Below are positions 9,056 through 16,918 of a DNA stretch of 64,000 nt, piece by piece. The stretch is taken from the NCBI GenBank assembly GCA_034420475.1, contig DAOULH010000004.1, positions 62,001-126,000 of the forward strand, written 5' to 3'. Each line of letters starts with the position of its first letter. The stretch's first letter is position 1. Made by a program: the position numbers and the translations under genes. The notes beneath the pieces were generated by a model that did not search any database, had not been told where the DNA came from, and was given only the letters and a program-made list of their open reading frames with translations. The DNA comes from Bin87 sp034420475. GTDB taxonomy: Bacteria; Chloroflexota; Dehalococcoidia; Lucifugimonadales; UBA3495.

Positions 9056-10388
9056 AAGCGAGACGACGCCGGGTTTTGCGGAGCGGCCGAACGGCGGCGT
9101 GTTCTACGGCTGGTGGCTGGTTGCGACCGGTGTAATCATCCTGGTGTTGGCCGGGGATACCCTGATCAAGGGTTACACGGCGATGCTGCACTTTGGGCCC
9201 CTGGCGGACTCGAGAATAAACCTGGTCTGGACCATCTCGTCCATCGGCTCGGGAAACGTTGTTCTCCTGCCTTTCGCCGGTCTGGCGGTGGACCGGTTCG
9301 GACCGCGCCCGACGATCCTGGCGGGGCTGTCACTGTGCGCTCTGGCCTCGGTCTCAGCGGCGGTGCTGCCGGACAGCATCGTGCCGATGGCGCTGTACCC
9401 CGTGCTGATGCTGGGCGTGCTGGCGGGAACCAACTTGCCCGTAATGGCATCCATCAACCACTGGTTCTACCACCGGAGAACGCTGGCGATTGCAGTGACG
9501 ATGTTTGCGGTGTCCGCCCTGGATTGGCTGCTATCGCTGGCGACTGCGATCCGAAGGGACACGTTCGTACGCCGGGACACGTTCACAACCGGGGACACGT
9601 TCACAACCATGGCCTCCGGGCTGCTCATAATCGGGGTGGGGCTGCCGCTGGCATTTATGATTCTAAGACCAACGGCTACGCCGGCGAAGATAGAGGTCTC
9701 CGGCCAAACCGCGAGTTCGGGCACAAGCAGGTGGCACGACGGACACCCGTCGGTGGATTACGGCTGGAAGGAAGCGGTGAAGACGCGGGAGTTCTGGCTG
9801 CTGGCGTTGGCGGCGGCTTTACTCGCCGGGGCAGACCAACTGACCAGGATGGTGATTTTCACAGTGGCCGATTCCAGGTTCCACATGGATGGATCGTATC
9901 GGATGTTCCAGAACGTGCACGAGATCGTTTCAGTAGGGTCCATCCTGATCGGCGCGGCGGTGAGCAAAAAGGTGGGGCTGCGTACCGCGCTGTTAGCGTT
10001 CGCCGCCCTGCATGTGGTGGCTCTTGCGGTGATCCTAGTGGCGAATGGTCCGGGGTGGTTGTTCGCCGGGATTGCGATACTGGGCGTGGGCCACGGTGGA
10101 GGAATCGCGCTGGAGATCGCGGCGATCGGGGAATATTTCGGAAGGCGGCGCTTCGCCACTCTGCTGGGAACCGGCGGGCTGGTGACCCGGGCGTCCCAGG
10201 GTGTTGTATTCGGGCTGCTGTTCGGGATCCGTCCCTGGTTGGCGTATTTGGGCCTGCACCTGCCGGGCGATCCTTCCTGGGCTCTGGCCACGGCGCTGGT
10301 ACCGGCGGCGGCAGGTGTCGTAGCCTACTGGAAGCTGGGTGATCCGAAGCCGGCGCCATCGCAGCTTGCGACCAGCACTGACGGCTAA
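9048..10388 (+). CDS. MFS permease (third of three tandem copies, with internal repeat)
   Basis: This 446-aa MFS permease is the most divergent of the three. It keeps FYGWWLVATGV (residues 22-32) and DRFGPRPT after TM2, and its tail LGDPKPAPSQ parallels those of the other copies. In place of a normal loop near residue 170 it carries three copies of a six-residue unit (RRDTFV, RRDTFT, TGDTFT) from an 18-bp tandem repeat. This places charged residues next to a membrane segment. It overlaps the convergent LLM oxidoreductase gene by four bases. The substrate is unknown. Confidence 0.86.
   Translation: MAESETTPGFAERPNGGVFYGWWLVATGVIILVLAGDTLIKGYTAMLHFGPLADSRINLVWTISSIGSGNVVLLPFAGLAVDRFGPRPTILAGLSLCALASVSAAVLPDSIVPMALYPVLMLGVLAGTNLPVMASINHWFYHRRTLAIAVTMFAVSALDWLLSLATAIRRDTFVRRDTFTTGDTFTTMASGLLIIGVGLPLAFMILRPTATPAKIEVSGQTASSGTSRWHDGHPSVDYGWKEAVKTREFWLLALAAALLAGADQLTRMVIFTVADSRFHMDGSYRMFQNVHEIVSVGSILIGAAVSKKVGLRTALLAFAALHVVALAVILVANGPGWLFAGIAILGVGHGGGIALEIAAIGEYFGRRRFATLLGTGGLVTRASQGVVFGLLFGIRPWLAYLGLHLPGDPSWALATALVPAAAGVVAYWKLGDPKPAPSQLATSTDG
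9556..9609 (+). repeat. 18-bp tandem repeat, three copies, inside the third MFS gene
   Basis: The core GGGACACGTTC occurs at 9556, 9574 and 9592 with exact 18-bp spacing. The period is a multiple of three, so copy-number change keeps the reading frame. It encodes a repeated xxDTFx unit. Confidence 0.9.
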
Positions 10389-11347
10389 ATCGGCGGAGAG
10401 CCGAACCTGCTCATAACCTCACGGGCAAAGAGGGCGAGCGTCTCCGACGGCGCCGGGTTGGGGAACACGACGAAAAAGTACCGGATGCCGAATTCCACGT
10501 ACTCGCTGAGACGCTCGCAGATCTGCTCCGGCGTGCCGGAGAGGGTGTTGCGCAGGCGATCCGCCTGGTACGCGGTAGCAGTCATCCCCGAATCTTCGGC
10601 AAGACGGGCCACGAGCCGGTCAAACTCCCGCTGCGTGGGCGCGATGACGCAGTCGGCGTTGTGCGTGAGCTCGATGCCCTCAGGATCGCGCCCCGCGGTT
10701 TCGGCCGCCTGGCGGATGATGCCGGCGTACCGGCGGTGTTGCTCCACGGTGTCGTTAGAGCCGACGTTGCTGATGTCGGCTGTCCGCCCGATGGTGGGCA
10801 GGACGTATCGCGGGCCGTGGCCGCCGACCAGGATCGGGGGTGCGGGCCGTTGCGTCGGTTTTGGTTCGATGGACGCGCCGGCGACATGATAATGCTGGCC
10901 GCTGAAATCGAGTGTGGGCTCGGTCCACAGGCGGCGCATTATCGTAATGGCCTCCTCCAGCATCTCGCAGCGTTCGCGGGTGGACGGGAACGGCAGGCCG
11001 CTGTGGGTGGTGTCGCTGCGACTGCCGCCGGCGCCGATGCCCAGCGTAATGCGGCCACCGCTGATAACGTCCAGGGTTGCCACCATTTTGGCCGTAAGCA
11101 CGGGATGACGGTACGGGTTGGCCAGCACCATGGGCACGGCGCGGATGCGTTGGGTCTGGGCCAGCAGCGCGGTGAGCGTCGTCCAGCATTCCAGGGCATC
11201 CACGGTGAGCAGGTCAAACAGGCTGGCGGAGTAGTACCCCAGCCGGTCCGCCTCCTGCCAGACACGAAGCAGGTCCTCGTAGGAATAACGGTACTGGTTG
11301 ACCCGAACGTTGAATTTGACGGGCGCGTCTGCGGATTGGATGCTCAT
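10385..11347 (-). CDS. LLM-class (luciferase-like) flavin-dependent oxidoreductase
   Basis: This 320-aa protein belongs to the bacterial luciferase-like TIM-barrel family, whose members use F420 or reduced FMN. Family features are LDVISGGRITLGIGAGG, the segment PPILVGGHGPR and the C-terminal GTPEQICERLSEYVEFGIRY. The ATG at 11347 gives a conventional N-terminus; an in-frame start 36 bases upstream adds only an AT-rich leader. The second LLM gene lies upstream on the same strand, separated by a 69-base spacer containing a perfect palindrome. In marine Chloroflexota such enzymes are expanded and are thought to oxidise recalcitrant organics. The substrate here is unknown. Confidence 0.9.
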   Translation of the reverse strand: MSIQSADAPVKFNVRVNQYRYSYEDLLRVWQEADRLGYYSASLFDLLTVDALECWTTLTALLAQTQRIRAVPMVLANPYRHPVLTAKMVATLDVISGGRITLGIGAGGSRSDTTHSGLPFPSTRERCEMLEEAITIMRRLWTEPTLDFSGQHYHVAGASIEPKPTQRPAPPILVGGHGPRYVLPTIGRTADISNVGSNDTVEQHRRYAGIIRQAAETAGRDPEGIELTHNADCVIAPTQREFDRLVARLAEDSGMTATAYQADRLRNTLSGTPEQICERLSEYVEFGIRYFFVVFPNPAPSETLALFAREVMSRFGSPPI

Positions 11348-11366
11348 GGCGTAAACACGAAAAATA

Positions 11367-11392
11367 TAGGGGCGAATGATCATTCGCCCCTA
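11367..11392. repeat. Perfect 26-bp palindrome between two LLM oxidoreductase genes
   Basis: The half-site TAGGGGCGAATGA is followed directly by its exact complement, so the 26 bases form an uninterrupted palindrome. It lies in the spacer between two co-directional genes. It could be a mobile palindromic repeat, an operator or a transcript-processing hairpin. There is no T-run, so a simple terminator is unlikely. Confidence 0.9.
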
Positions 11393-11416
11393 CGCGGAAA
11401 TCCGATGCCGGCGGGA

Positions 11417-12601
11417 TTACTTCGCGCCGTTGCCGTTCCGGAAGTGCGGGATGACTTCCTTGCCGAACTTCTCGATGGAAGCCATGACCTTCTCGTGAGG
11501 GATGGTCTCGGTCTGCATGATCAACATGACCTGGTCGACGCCGATGTCCTCGTACATCTGACAGGTCTTGATGCAGGACTCGGGGTTGCCGGCGATGATC
11601 ACGCCGCGGTCCGACAGGGTCTTGCCGTCCAGCTGGGCGATGGCCGCCCGGGCGGCGCCGGGGCCAGCGTCCAGGGAAAGGCCGACATCCTGGGCCAGCT
11701 GCTGGTGTTCTTCGTCGGACTGTCGGAGCCAGCGGCTGAAGTCGGCGGACAGGTGCTCGGGAACCCCGCCCCAGGCTTCGAGCAGTTCTTCGTATGCGCC
11801 GATGCGGCCCGCGATGTAGGGCTTGTCCGGCCCGAAGAAGGTCTTCATCGATTCCGCCGCCAGTTCCTTGGCGTAGTCGTCATCGTCATCGCAGAAGCCG
11901 TGCACGTTGTTGCCCCAGAACTCGGTGACGAACTCACCCACCGGCTCGCAGTCCTTGAGGGCGTCGCGGTAGATCTGCACCTTCTCTTTCAAGACCTCGA
12001 CGGCATAGGAGGCGGAAGACAGCACCCCGATGCCCTTCTGCGCGGCCAGGCGGAAGCTGTCCTCGGAGGTGCAGGCCAGGTAAAGGCGCGGGTGCGGCTG
12101 CTGGTAGGGCTTGGGCAGCACGCGACGCTTGGGCACACTCCAGTTCTCTCCCTCGTACTCGTACTCGTCGGAGGTCCAGATCTTGGGCAGCATGCTGATG
12201 GATTCGTTCCAGAGGTTGCGGGTTTCCCGGGGGTCGATGCCCAGCCCAGTCTGCTCGTAGGCATTGGAGCGGCCCGTTCCGACCTCGATGCGGCCGTCGG
12301 TGAGCTGGTCCAGCAGCGCCACGCGCTCGGCCACGCGAACCGGATGGTGGTAAGGCAGGATGCACACGCCGTACCCGATGCGGATCTGCTTGGTGATCCG
12401 GCTCAAGGCGCCGAACATGGCGTCCTGGGAGGGCGAACCGGAGAAGCCGGTCAGGAAGTGGTGTTCCACAAACCAGAGGTTGTCGAAGCCCACCTGGTCG
12501 GCCAACTCGCACTGTTCGAGGGTTTCCTTGTAAAGCGCGTTCCAGTCGATCTCGGTGCCCTGGAAGGGGCGCTGGCATTCGTAAAGCAAGCCGAACTGCA
12601 T
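11417..12601 (-). CDS. LLM-class flavin-dependent monooxygenase
   Basis: This 394-aa luciferase-like flavin monooxygenase is of the longer subtype. It starts MQFGLLYECQ, has DNLWFVEHHF (residues about 40-49) with the His pair typical of luciferase alpha-like enzymes, and then LLDQLTDGRIEVGTGRSNAYE. The C-terminal part has AGNPESCIKTCQMYEDIGVD, matching the SPEEV-type end of the family. AGGAG lies just upstream of the ATG. It is the first gene of a two-gene minus-strand unit with the LLM gene at 10385. It probably hydroxylates or cleaves an organic substrate with O2 and reduced flavin; no reductase partner is adjacent. Confidence 0.92.
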   Translation of the reverse strand: MQFGLLYECQRPFQGTEIDWNALYKETLEQCELADQVGFDNLWFVEHHFLTGFSGSPSQDAMFGALSRITKQIRIGYGVCILPYHHPVRVAERVALLDQLTDGRIEVGTGRSNAYEQTGLGIDPRETRNLWNESISMLPKIWTSDEYEYEGENWSVPKRRVLPKPYQQPHPRLYLACTSEDSFRLAAQKGIGVLSSASYAVEVLKEKVQIYRDALKDCEPVGEFVTEFWGNNVHGFCDDDDDYAKELAAESMKTFFGPDKPYIAGRIGAYEELLEAWGGVPEHLSADFSRWLRQSDEEHQQLAQDVGLSLDAGPGAARAAIAQLDGKTLSDRGVIIAGNPESCIKTCQMYEDIGVDQVMLIMQTETIPHEKVMASIEKFGKEVIPHFRNGNGAK

Positions 12602-12770
12602 GGCAAATCTCCTGTGCTGCGAAATCGCGGGGTCGCCCGCTTCCGGTCATCCACCGCCGGGATGGGTACGAAAAGCCGCCCCGGGGCACGAACCGAGTCC
12701 TGGCGGCAGTATAGCGCAATTGATACTGGTTGGCGAACGCCGGGAGCAGAGGGAACCGCTACCGGGTCGC

Positions 12771-13251
12771 CTACCGGGAAGCGAGCCAGGCGTTGTAATT
12801 TTCCTGCATGTACTGGAGGTGCTCGGGGATGTGGACAGCGTACACGTCCAGCCAGTCGTCCAGCGTCATGTTCCCGTTCTCGGGGTGGTAGCAGGTGTTG
12901 GCCCAGGCCGATTCGGGCAGGGTCTTGATCAGGTCATAAGTCTGTTGCCGTAGGATCCGGAAAAGTTCCAGGGCATCCTCTACGGAACGGCCGGCATAGC
13001 CCAAGGCGCTGGCCCAGCCGTTTTCATCGTAAGCCATCAGGGGTTCGCCCGGTGGCGATGAAGCGGCGACAGCGAACGTAGCTGTTAGCCTCGCTGTCGG
13101 CGATATGGACCAGGTGCTCGTGGATGCTCCAGCAACCGTGCTCGTCGCGGAAGTCCCACATTTCCTTGGGGAACTCGCGCAGCCCAGCTATTAGGGTTTC
13201 ATAGGCCGAACCGTAGATGGTGATCTTTGCGGATCGTGTCTCGGTGGTCAT
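12771..13251 (-). pseudogene. DinB/YfiT-family protein interrupted by a frameshift
   Basis: Two overlapping minus-strand frames together make one DinB-superfamily protein. The first (from ATG 13251, with GAGGT upstream) runs MTTETRSAKITIYG to GRTPDGLR and stops at 13024. The second (13037-12771) begins MAYDENGWASALGY and ends in the family's second half. Removing one G near 13041-13058 would join them as ...FIATGEPLMAYDENGW, a common continuation in this family. The His of the first half (HEHLVHIADSEAN) and of the second half (YAVHIPEHLQYM) would complete the metal site. It is either a recent frameshift, a sequencing error, or less likely two separate chains. Confidence 0.75.
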
Positions 13252-13472
13252 TGGTACCTCGCGCGTGCTCACATTGGTGAGGATCTGGCAGCCCGAGCCG
13301 TGAAATCCGCCCGGACAGAAATTGGCCGCACCGCGGCCGGCTCGGCCGCCGCGGTGCGGGCCGTCAGATTCTACCACTGCACTGAGCGGCCCGCCCCTTG
13401 CCGGCAGCGGCGTTAGGGGTGATAATCCGCCTCAAGGCGAAAACCCTAGCGTGCACCAGGAGGCGTAACGCG

Positions 13473-15011
13473 ATGAAATACGACGTCATCATCATCGGGG
13501 CGGGGTCCGCCGGCTGCACCATGGCAGCCAGGCTGACGGAAGACCCCGACCGCTCGGTTCTTCTGCTGGAAGCCGGGCCCGATTATCCCGACTTTGATCT
13601 CTACCCCGACGACCTCAAGTACGGCTACGACCAGACCGCCTCGGCAGTGAACGCGCCGCACAACTGGACCTTCTGGGCGCAGAACCCCGGCCAGGCCAAC
13701 CCGATGCCCGTTCCCCGCGGCAGGGTGGTCGGCGGGTCGTCAGCCATCAACGGCCAGGTGCTCCTGCGCGGCGTCCCTGAGGACTACGACGCCTGGGCGG
13801 CCCTGGGCAACGATGAGTGGAAGTTCACCGACTGTTTGCCCTACTTCCGGAAGATGGAAACCGACGTTGACATCAGCGACGACTTCCACGGCAACACCGG
13901 GCCCATTCCGGTGCGGCGCCACCGGCAGGAAGACTGGCTGCCCGCCCAGGTCGCCTTCTGGAACGCCTGCCGCGACGCGGGCCATCCCCACGACCCGGAC
14001 ATGAACCATCCCGACTCCGGTGGCGTTGGTCCGGTGCCGATGAACAATCCCAACGGCGTGCGCATGAGCACGTCGATCACCTACTTGCGCGAGGCCCGGC
14101 ACCGTCTGAACCTGACCATTCGCCCCAACGTCACCTGTCGCCGGATCCTTTTTGAAGGCAAAAAAGCGGTGGGCGTGGAAGTGGAAAGCGGCGGCGAGGT
14201 CTTCACCGTCGAAGCCAACGACATCATCCTGAGTTCCGGCGCCATCGCGTCGCCCCAGTTGCTCTTGCTGTCGGGCGTCGGACCCGCCGATCACCTGCGG
14301 GATATGGGTATCCCCGTGGTACATGAACTGCCAGGCGTCGGCCAGAACCTGCGCGACCATCCCAACATCCGCGTTCCGGTCAAGGTCAAGGATGACTTCC
14401 CGCTGGACCCATCGGCCCCCCGAACTCAGGTGTGCCTCCGCTATACCGCCTCGGGGAGCCATCTCCGCAACGACATCCAGATCATGCAGTCGTCATTCTC
14501 GTCACCCATCGCCGGCGACCCGCTGGAGGCCGAGGGCATCCGCTTCACCTGCATCCTGGAATTGGCCATCGGCTCCGGTCAGTTGCGGCTGGCGAGCACG
14601 GACCCCCACGATCAGCCGGCGTTGAACTACAACTACTTCCAGGAAGAGTTCGACCTGTCTCGGATGCGCGAGGCGGTCCGGGTCTGCGTCAACCTGCTGG
14701 ACAGCGACCACTACCGGGACATTGCCGACGAGTTGCTGGACCCGTTGCCGGCGGACATGGAGAGCGACGAGGCGCTGAACGACTGGCTGAAGCGGGTCGT
14801 GAGCACCTCCCAGCACATCTCCGGCACCTGCAAGATTGGGTCGGCGGACGACCCCATGGCCGTGGTGGACCAGCATTGTCGCGTCCACGGCATGGAAAAC
14901 CTCCACGTCGCCGATGCGTCGGTGATGCCCGACTGCATTCGCGCCAACACCAACTGCACCACCATCATGATCGCCGAGCGCAAGTCCGACTGGTTCCGCG
15001 CCGGCGAATAG
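13473..15011 (+). CDS. GMC-family FAD oxidoreductase (choline dehydrogenase-like)
   Basis: This is a 512-aa glucose-methanol-choline oxidoreductase. The FAD dinucleotide motif IIGAGSAGCTMAARL (residues 7-21) is followed by LLLEAGPDYP. GMC signature 1 is RGRVVGGSSAINGQ, and signature 2 is SSGAIASPQLLLLSGVGP. The catalytic region near the C-terminus holds His in STSQHISGTCKIG and the Asn-containing CIRANTNCTTIMIAE. AGGAGG lies nine bases before the ATG. These enzymes oxidise alcohols or polyols, passing electrons to O2 or a quinone. The next gene starts 28 bases downstream. The substrate is unknown. Confidence 0.94.
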   Translation: MKYDVIIIGAGSAGCTMAARLTEDPDRSVLLLEAGPDYPDFDLYPDDLKYGYDQTASAVNAPHNWTFWAQNPGQANPMPVPRGRVVGGSSAINGQVLLRGVPEDYDAWAALGNDEWKFTDCLPYFRKMETDVDISDDFHGNTGPIPVRRHRQEDWLPAQVAFWNACRDAGHPHDPDMNHPDSGGVGPVPMNNPNGVRMSTSITYLREARHRLNLTIRPNVTCRRILFEGKKAVGVEVESGGEVFTVEANDIILSSGAIASPQLLLLSGVGPADHLRDMGIPVVHELPGVGQNLRDHPNIRVPVKVKDDFPLDPSAPRTQVCLRYTASGSHLRNDIQIMQSSFSSPIAGDPLEAEGIRFTCILELAIGSGQLRLASTDPHDQPALNYNYFQEEFDLSRMREAVRVCVNLLDSDHYRDIADELLDPLPADMESDEALNDWLKRVVSTSQHISGTCKIGSADDPMAVVDQHCRVHGMENLHVADASVMPDCIRANTNCTTIMIAERKSDWFRAGE

Positions 15012-15039
15012 ACACGATCCGGTTTCGGGAGAAAATCTG

Positions 15040-15819
15040 ATGACTACCACCGTTCGAGAAGTGCACGTTTACACCAACCCTGGTTGATTCAGCTGCCGGA
15101 CGCTGGAGGAATTCCTGGCGTCCAACGGTGTTCAGTATGAACACCACGACCTGCTGACCGACGAGCCGGCGCGGGAGGACCTGAAGTCCCGCGGCATACT
15201 GTCGGCCCCCGTAACCATCATCGATGGCAACGAGGTGATTATCGGCTACTACCCCAAGAAGCTGATACCCGCCTTGGGATTGGATGAGGCGCCCATCGAC
15301 CTATCGGGCCGCACCGCCTGGCTGGCGGACAAATACCAACGGATATTGAAGGCCGCGGCGCGAGCGACGTGCGAGCTTTCAGAAGAGCAGCTGGCTCAAC
15401 CCGTGCAGTGGCGACCCGAAATGCTGCGGGACACCCTGCTGCACATCGTTTCGTTCCCGGAACTGGCCTACACCAGCCGGACGCGCGGTTCGATGAACAC
15501 CGACGACATGCGCGCGTGCAAGGAGAGCGTGGCCCACCTGACCAAACCCGACGACATCGCATCGTACGCGCTGAAGGTGGCGGAAGACATCACCGAGTTT
15601 CTCAACAGTGGGGACACTGAGGGCTTCGACCGGGTGGTGCCCGCCCACTATGGCGGCGAGGTCACCGTTCTGGAATTGCTCAACATCATCCTGAGCCATA
15701 GCACCCATCACCTCAAGCAGGTTTACTGGTTCATGGACGACCAGTTGGGACAGCCGCCGAAGGCTCCGGCTTCAGAAGCGGACATGGATGGCATCTTCAC
15801 GCCGGCCCAGCTGATCTAG
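15040..15819 (+). CDS. Candidate selenoprotein: glutaredoxin-like domain with in-frame TGA (UxxC) fused to DinB-like domain
   Basis: Translation from ATG 15040 gives a glutaredoxin/thioredoxin fold start, VREVHVYTNPG, then TGA at 15085-15087, then FSCRTLEEFLASNGVQYE and ILSAPVTIIDGNEVIIGYYP. The TGA falls exactly where glutaredoxins have the first Cys of CxxC, giving U16-F-S-C19. The frame stays open for 243 more codons. After about residue 84 comes a DinB/YfiT-like helical domain with LRDTLLHIVSF and ILSHSTHHLKQ, likely metal-ligand His residues. A GGACGC/GCGTCC hairpin follows the TGA at bacterial SECIS distance. The alternative is a nonsense mutation or sequencing error in a Cys codon, with a downstream GTG at 15235 giving only the DinB part. 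No selABCD genes are in the window. Confidence 0.72.
15098..15123 (+). promoter_or_regulatory. Candidate bacterial SECIS hairpin
   Basis: GGACGC (15098-15103) pairs perfectly with GCGTCC (15118-15123) around a 14-base loop beginning TGG, within which AGG and CCT can pair further. Sixteen bases separate the TGA from the apical loop. Known bacterial SECIS elements lie within the coding region just after UGA and have a G at the start of the loop. This element fits, but such short hairpins also arise by chance in GC-rich coding DNA. Confidence 0.5.
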
Positions 15820-15840
15820 CATCGGCCAGAGGAGGGAGAC

Positions 15841-16815
15841 ATGGCCGAGCCGCTCATCGCCCTCGACGAGACCCCGCAGACGCGCGTGCTGATCGCCGGC
15901 TGGCGACGACAGTGGTCCGACGGCGGCAACATCTCCAGCGGGATGCCCCGCTGGCTGATTGACAAGCTGTCGGCGCGGCGCGTCGGCCAGATGACCGAAG
16001 AGATCTCCAGGATGTGCTTCCCCTTCCAGGTCGCGGGCACCCACGACCGGTACCGGCCCCGGGCTGCTTTCGACGACGGTCTCCCCAGCCGTCCCATGCG
16101 CTGGGACAACGGGTTCTGGGACGCCGGAGACGGCGTGGTCATCTTCCTGGGGGTCGAACCGTGGTATCGGATTGACCTGTACGGAGACGCCTTTTTCGAG
16201 GCCGCCGCGGCCTTGGGCAACCCAAAGATTGCTGCGGTCGAGGGTTACAACGGGCCGGCGCCGCCCGAACTGGAACGCCGAGTGTCGTGCGTGTACAGCA
16301 AGGCGTCGATGGCAGATGAATTGCGCCAGCACGGAATGCTGTTCTCCAGCTACGGTTCCCAGCAACGGCAGGGGCCTACGGTGGGCATGGCGCTGGTCAG
16401 CATCGCCCATTTCCAGCATCCCGACGTGGAGATGGTGCGGGTCGGAGCCATGGCTCCCATGTTTCCCTTCAGCGGAGGAAGTGGGGGCCAGTTGGGCATC
16501 ACCACTGACCATCGGGCCTTCTACGACATCATGCGCCGGCTGCGCGCCCTGTATTCGCTGGACATCGATCTGTCCGACCTGAGGCCCCGGTACGAGGAAG
16601 AGGCGACGCGCCTCCTGGAATCGCTGGACCGGGTGGCCCAACGCAACGACGAGGCGAGACGGTACATCGACCGAGTGCGCAACGATTACCAGTTCCAGCC
16701 CTTCGAGGAGCCGGTCGAACTTGACCCAAGCATCGAAGGGACGCTCGCCGATATCCTCGGGCAGTTCGATCTGTCCGACTCCGACGATGATGACAACCTG
16801 GCTGGAGCGCGCTGA
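15841..16815 (+). CDS. PAC2-family protein
   Basis: This 324-aa protein resembles the PAC2 (proteasome assembly chaperone 2-like) family. The supporting segments are TRVLIAGWRRQWSDGG near the N-terminus, GDGVVIFLGVEPWYRID, the family-typical AAVEGYNGPAPPELERRV, and GPTVGMALVSIAHFQHPDVE. The C-terminus is acidic and probably disordered (LSDSDDDDN). PAC2 proteins in bacteria and archaea have an ATP-grasp-associated or chaperone-like role that is poorly defined. It starts 21 bases after the glutaredoxin-DinB stop with GGAGGGAG upstream, so it is probably in the same transcript. Confidence 0.8.
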   Translation: MAEPLIALDETPQTRVLIAGWRRQWSDGGNISSGMPRWLIDKLSARRVGQMTEEISRMCFPFQVAGTHDRYRPRAAFDDGLPSRPMRWDNGFWDAGDGVVIFLGVEPWYRIDLYGDAFFEAAAALGNPKIAAVEGYNGPAPPELERRVSCVYSKASMADELRQHGMLFSSYGSQQRQGPTVGMALVSIAHFQHPDVEMVRVGAMAPMFPFSGGSGGQLGITTDHRAFYDIMRRLRALYSLDIDLSDLRPRYEEEATRLLESLDRVAQRNDEARRYIDRVRNDYQFQPFEEPVELDPSIEGTLADILGQFDLSDSDDDDNLAGAR

Positions 16816-16841
16816 CCAGGTTCCCGAATGTTGGGGAATCC

Positions 16842-16868
16842 AAAAGGGGCGGGTCTGGAACCCGCCCC
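16842..16868 (-). terminator. Rho-independent terminator for the VOC gene
   Basis: An 8-bp GC stem (GGGGCGGG with CCCGCCCC, loop of 7) is followed on the minus strand by TTTTG. It sits between convergent PAC2 and VOC genes and fits the minus-strand transcript. Confidence 0.7.
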
Positions 16869-16881
16869 GACTCGATCTAGG

Positions 16882-16901
16882 ATTCCGGCTTTCGCCGGAA
16901 T
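16882..16901. repeat. Dispersed hairpin repeat, copy 1
   Basis: ATTCCGGC and GCCGGAAT are separated by TTTC and followed by GACG. The same element recurs at 39948-39967 and, inverted with one mismatch, at 60243-60267. Confidence 0.85.
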
Positions 16902-16918
16902 GACGGGAGAGAATAGGT

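Noticed and set aside
13398..13472. Upstream start for the GMC oxidoreductase
   Set aside because: The added 25 residues are not family-like, and AGGAGG lies correctly before the ATG at 13473.
15235..15819. DinB-only gene starting at GTG 15235
   Set aside because: Good coding with glutaredoxin motifs continues upstream of it to an ATG, and no ribosome-binding site is seen before 15235. It remains the fallback if the TGA is a true stop.
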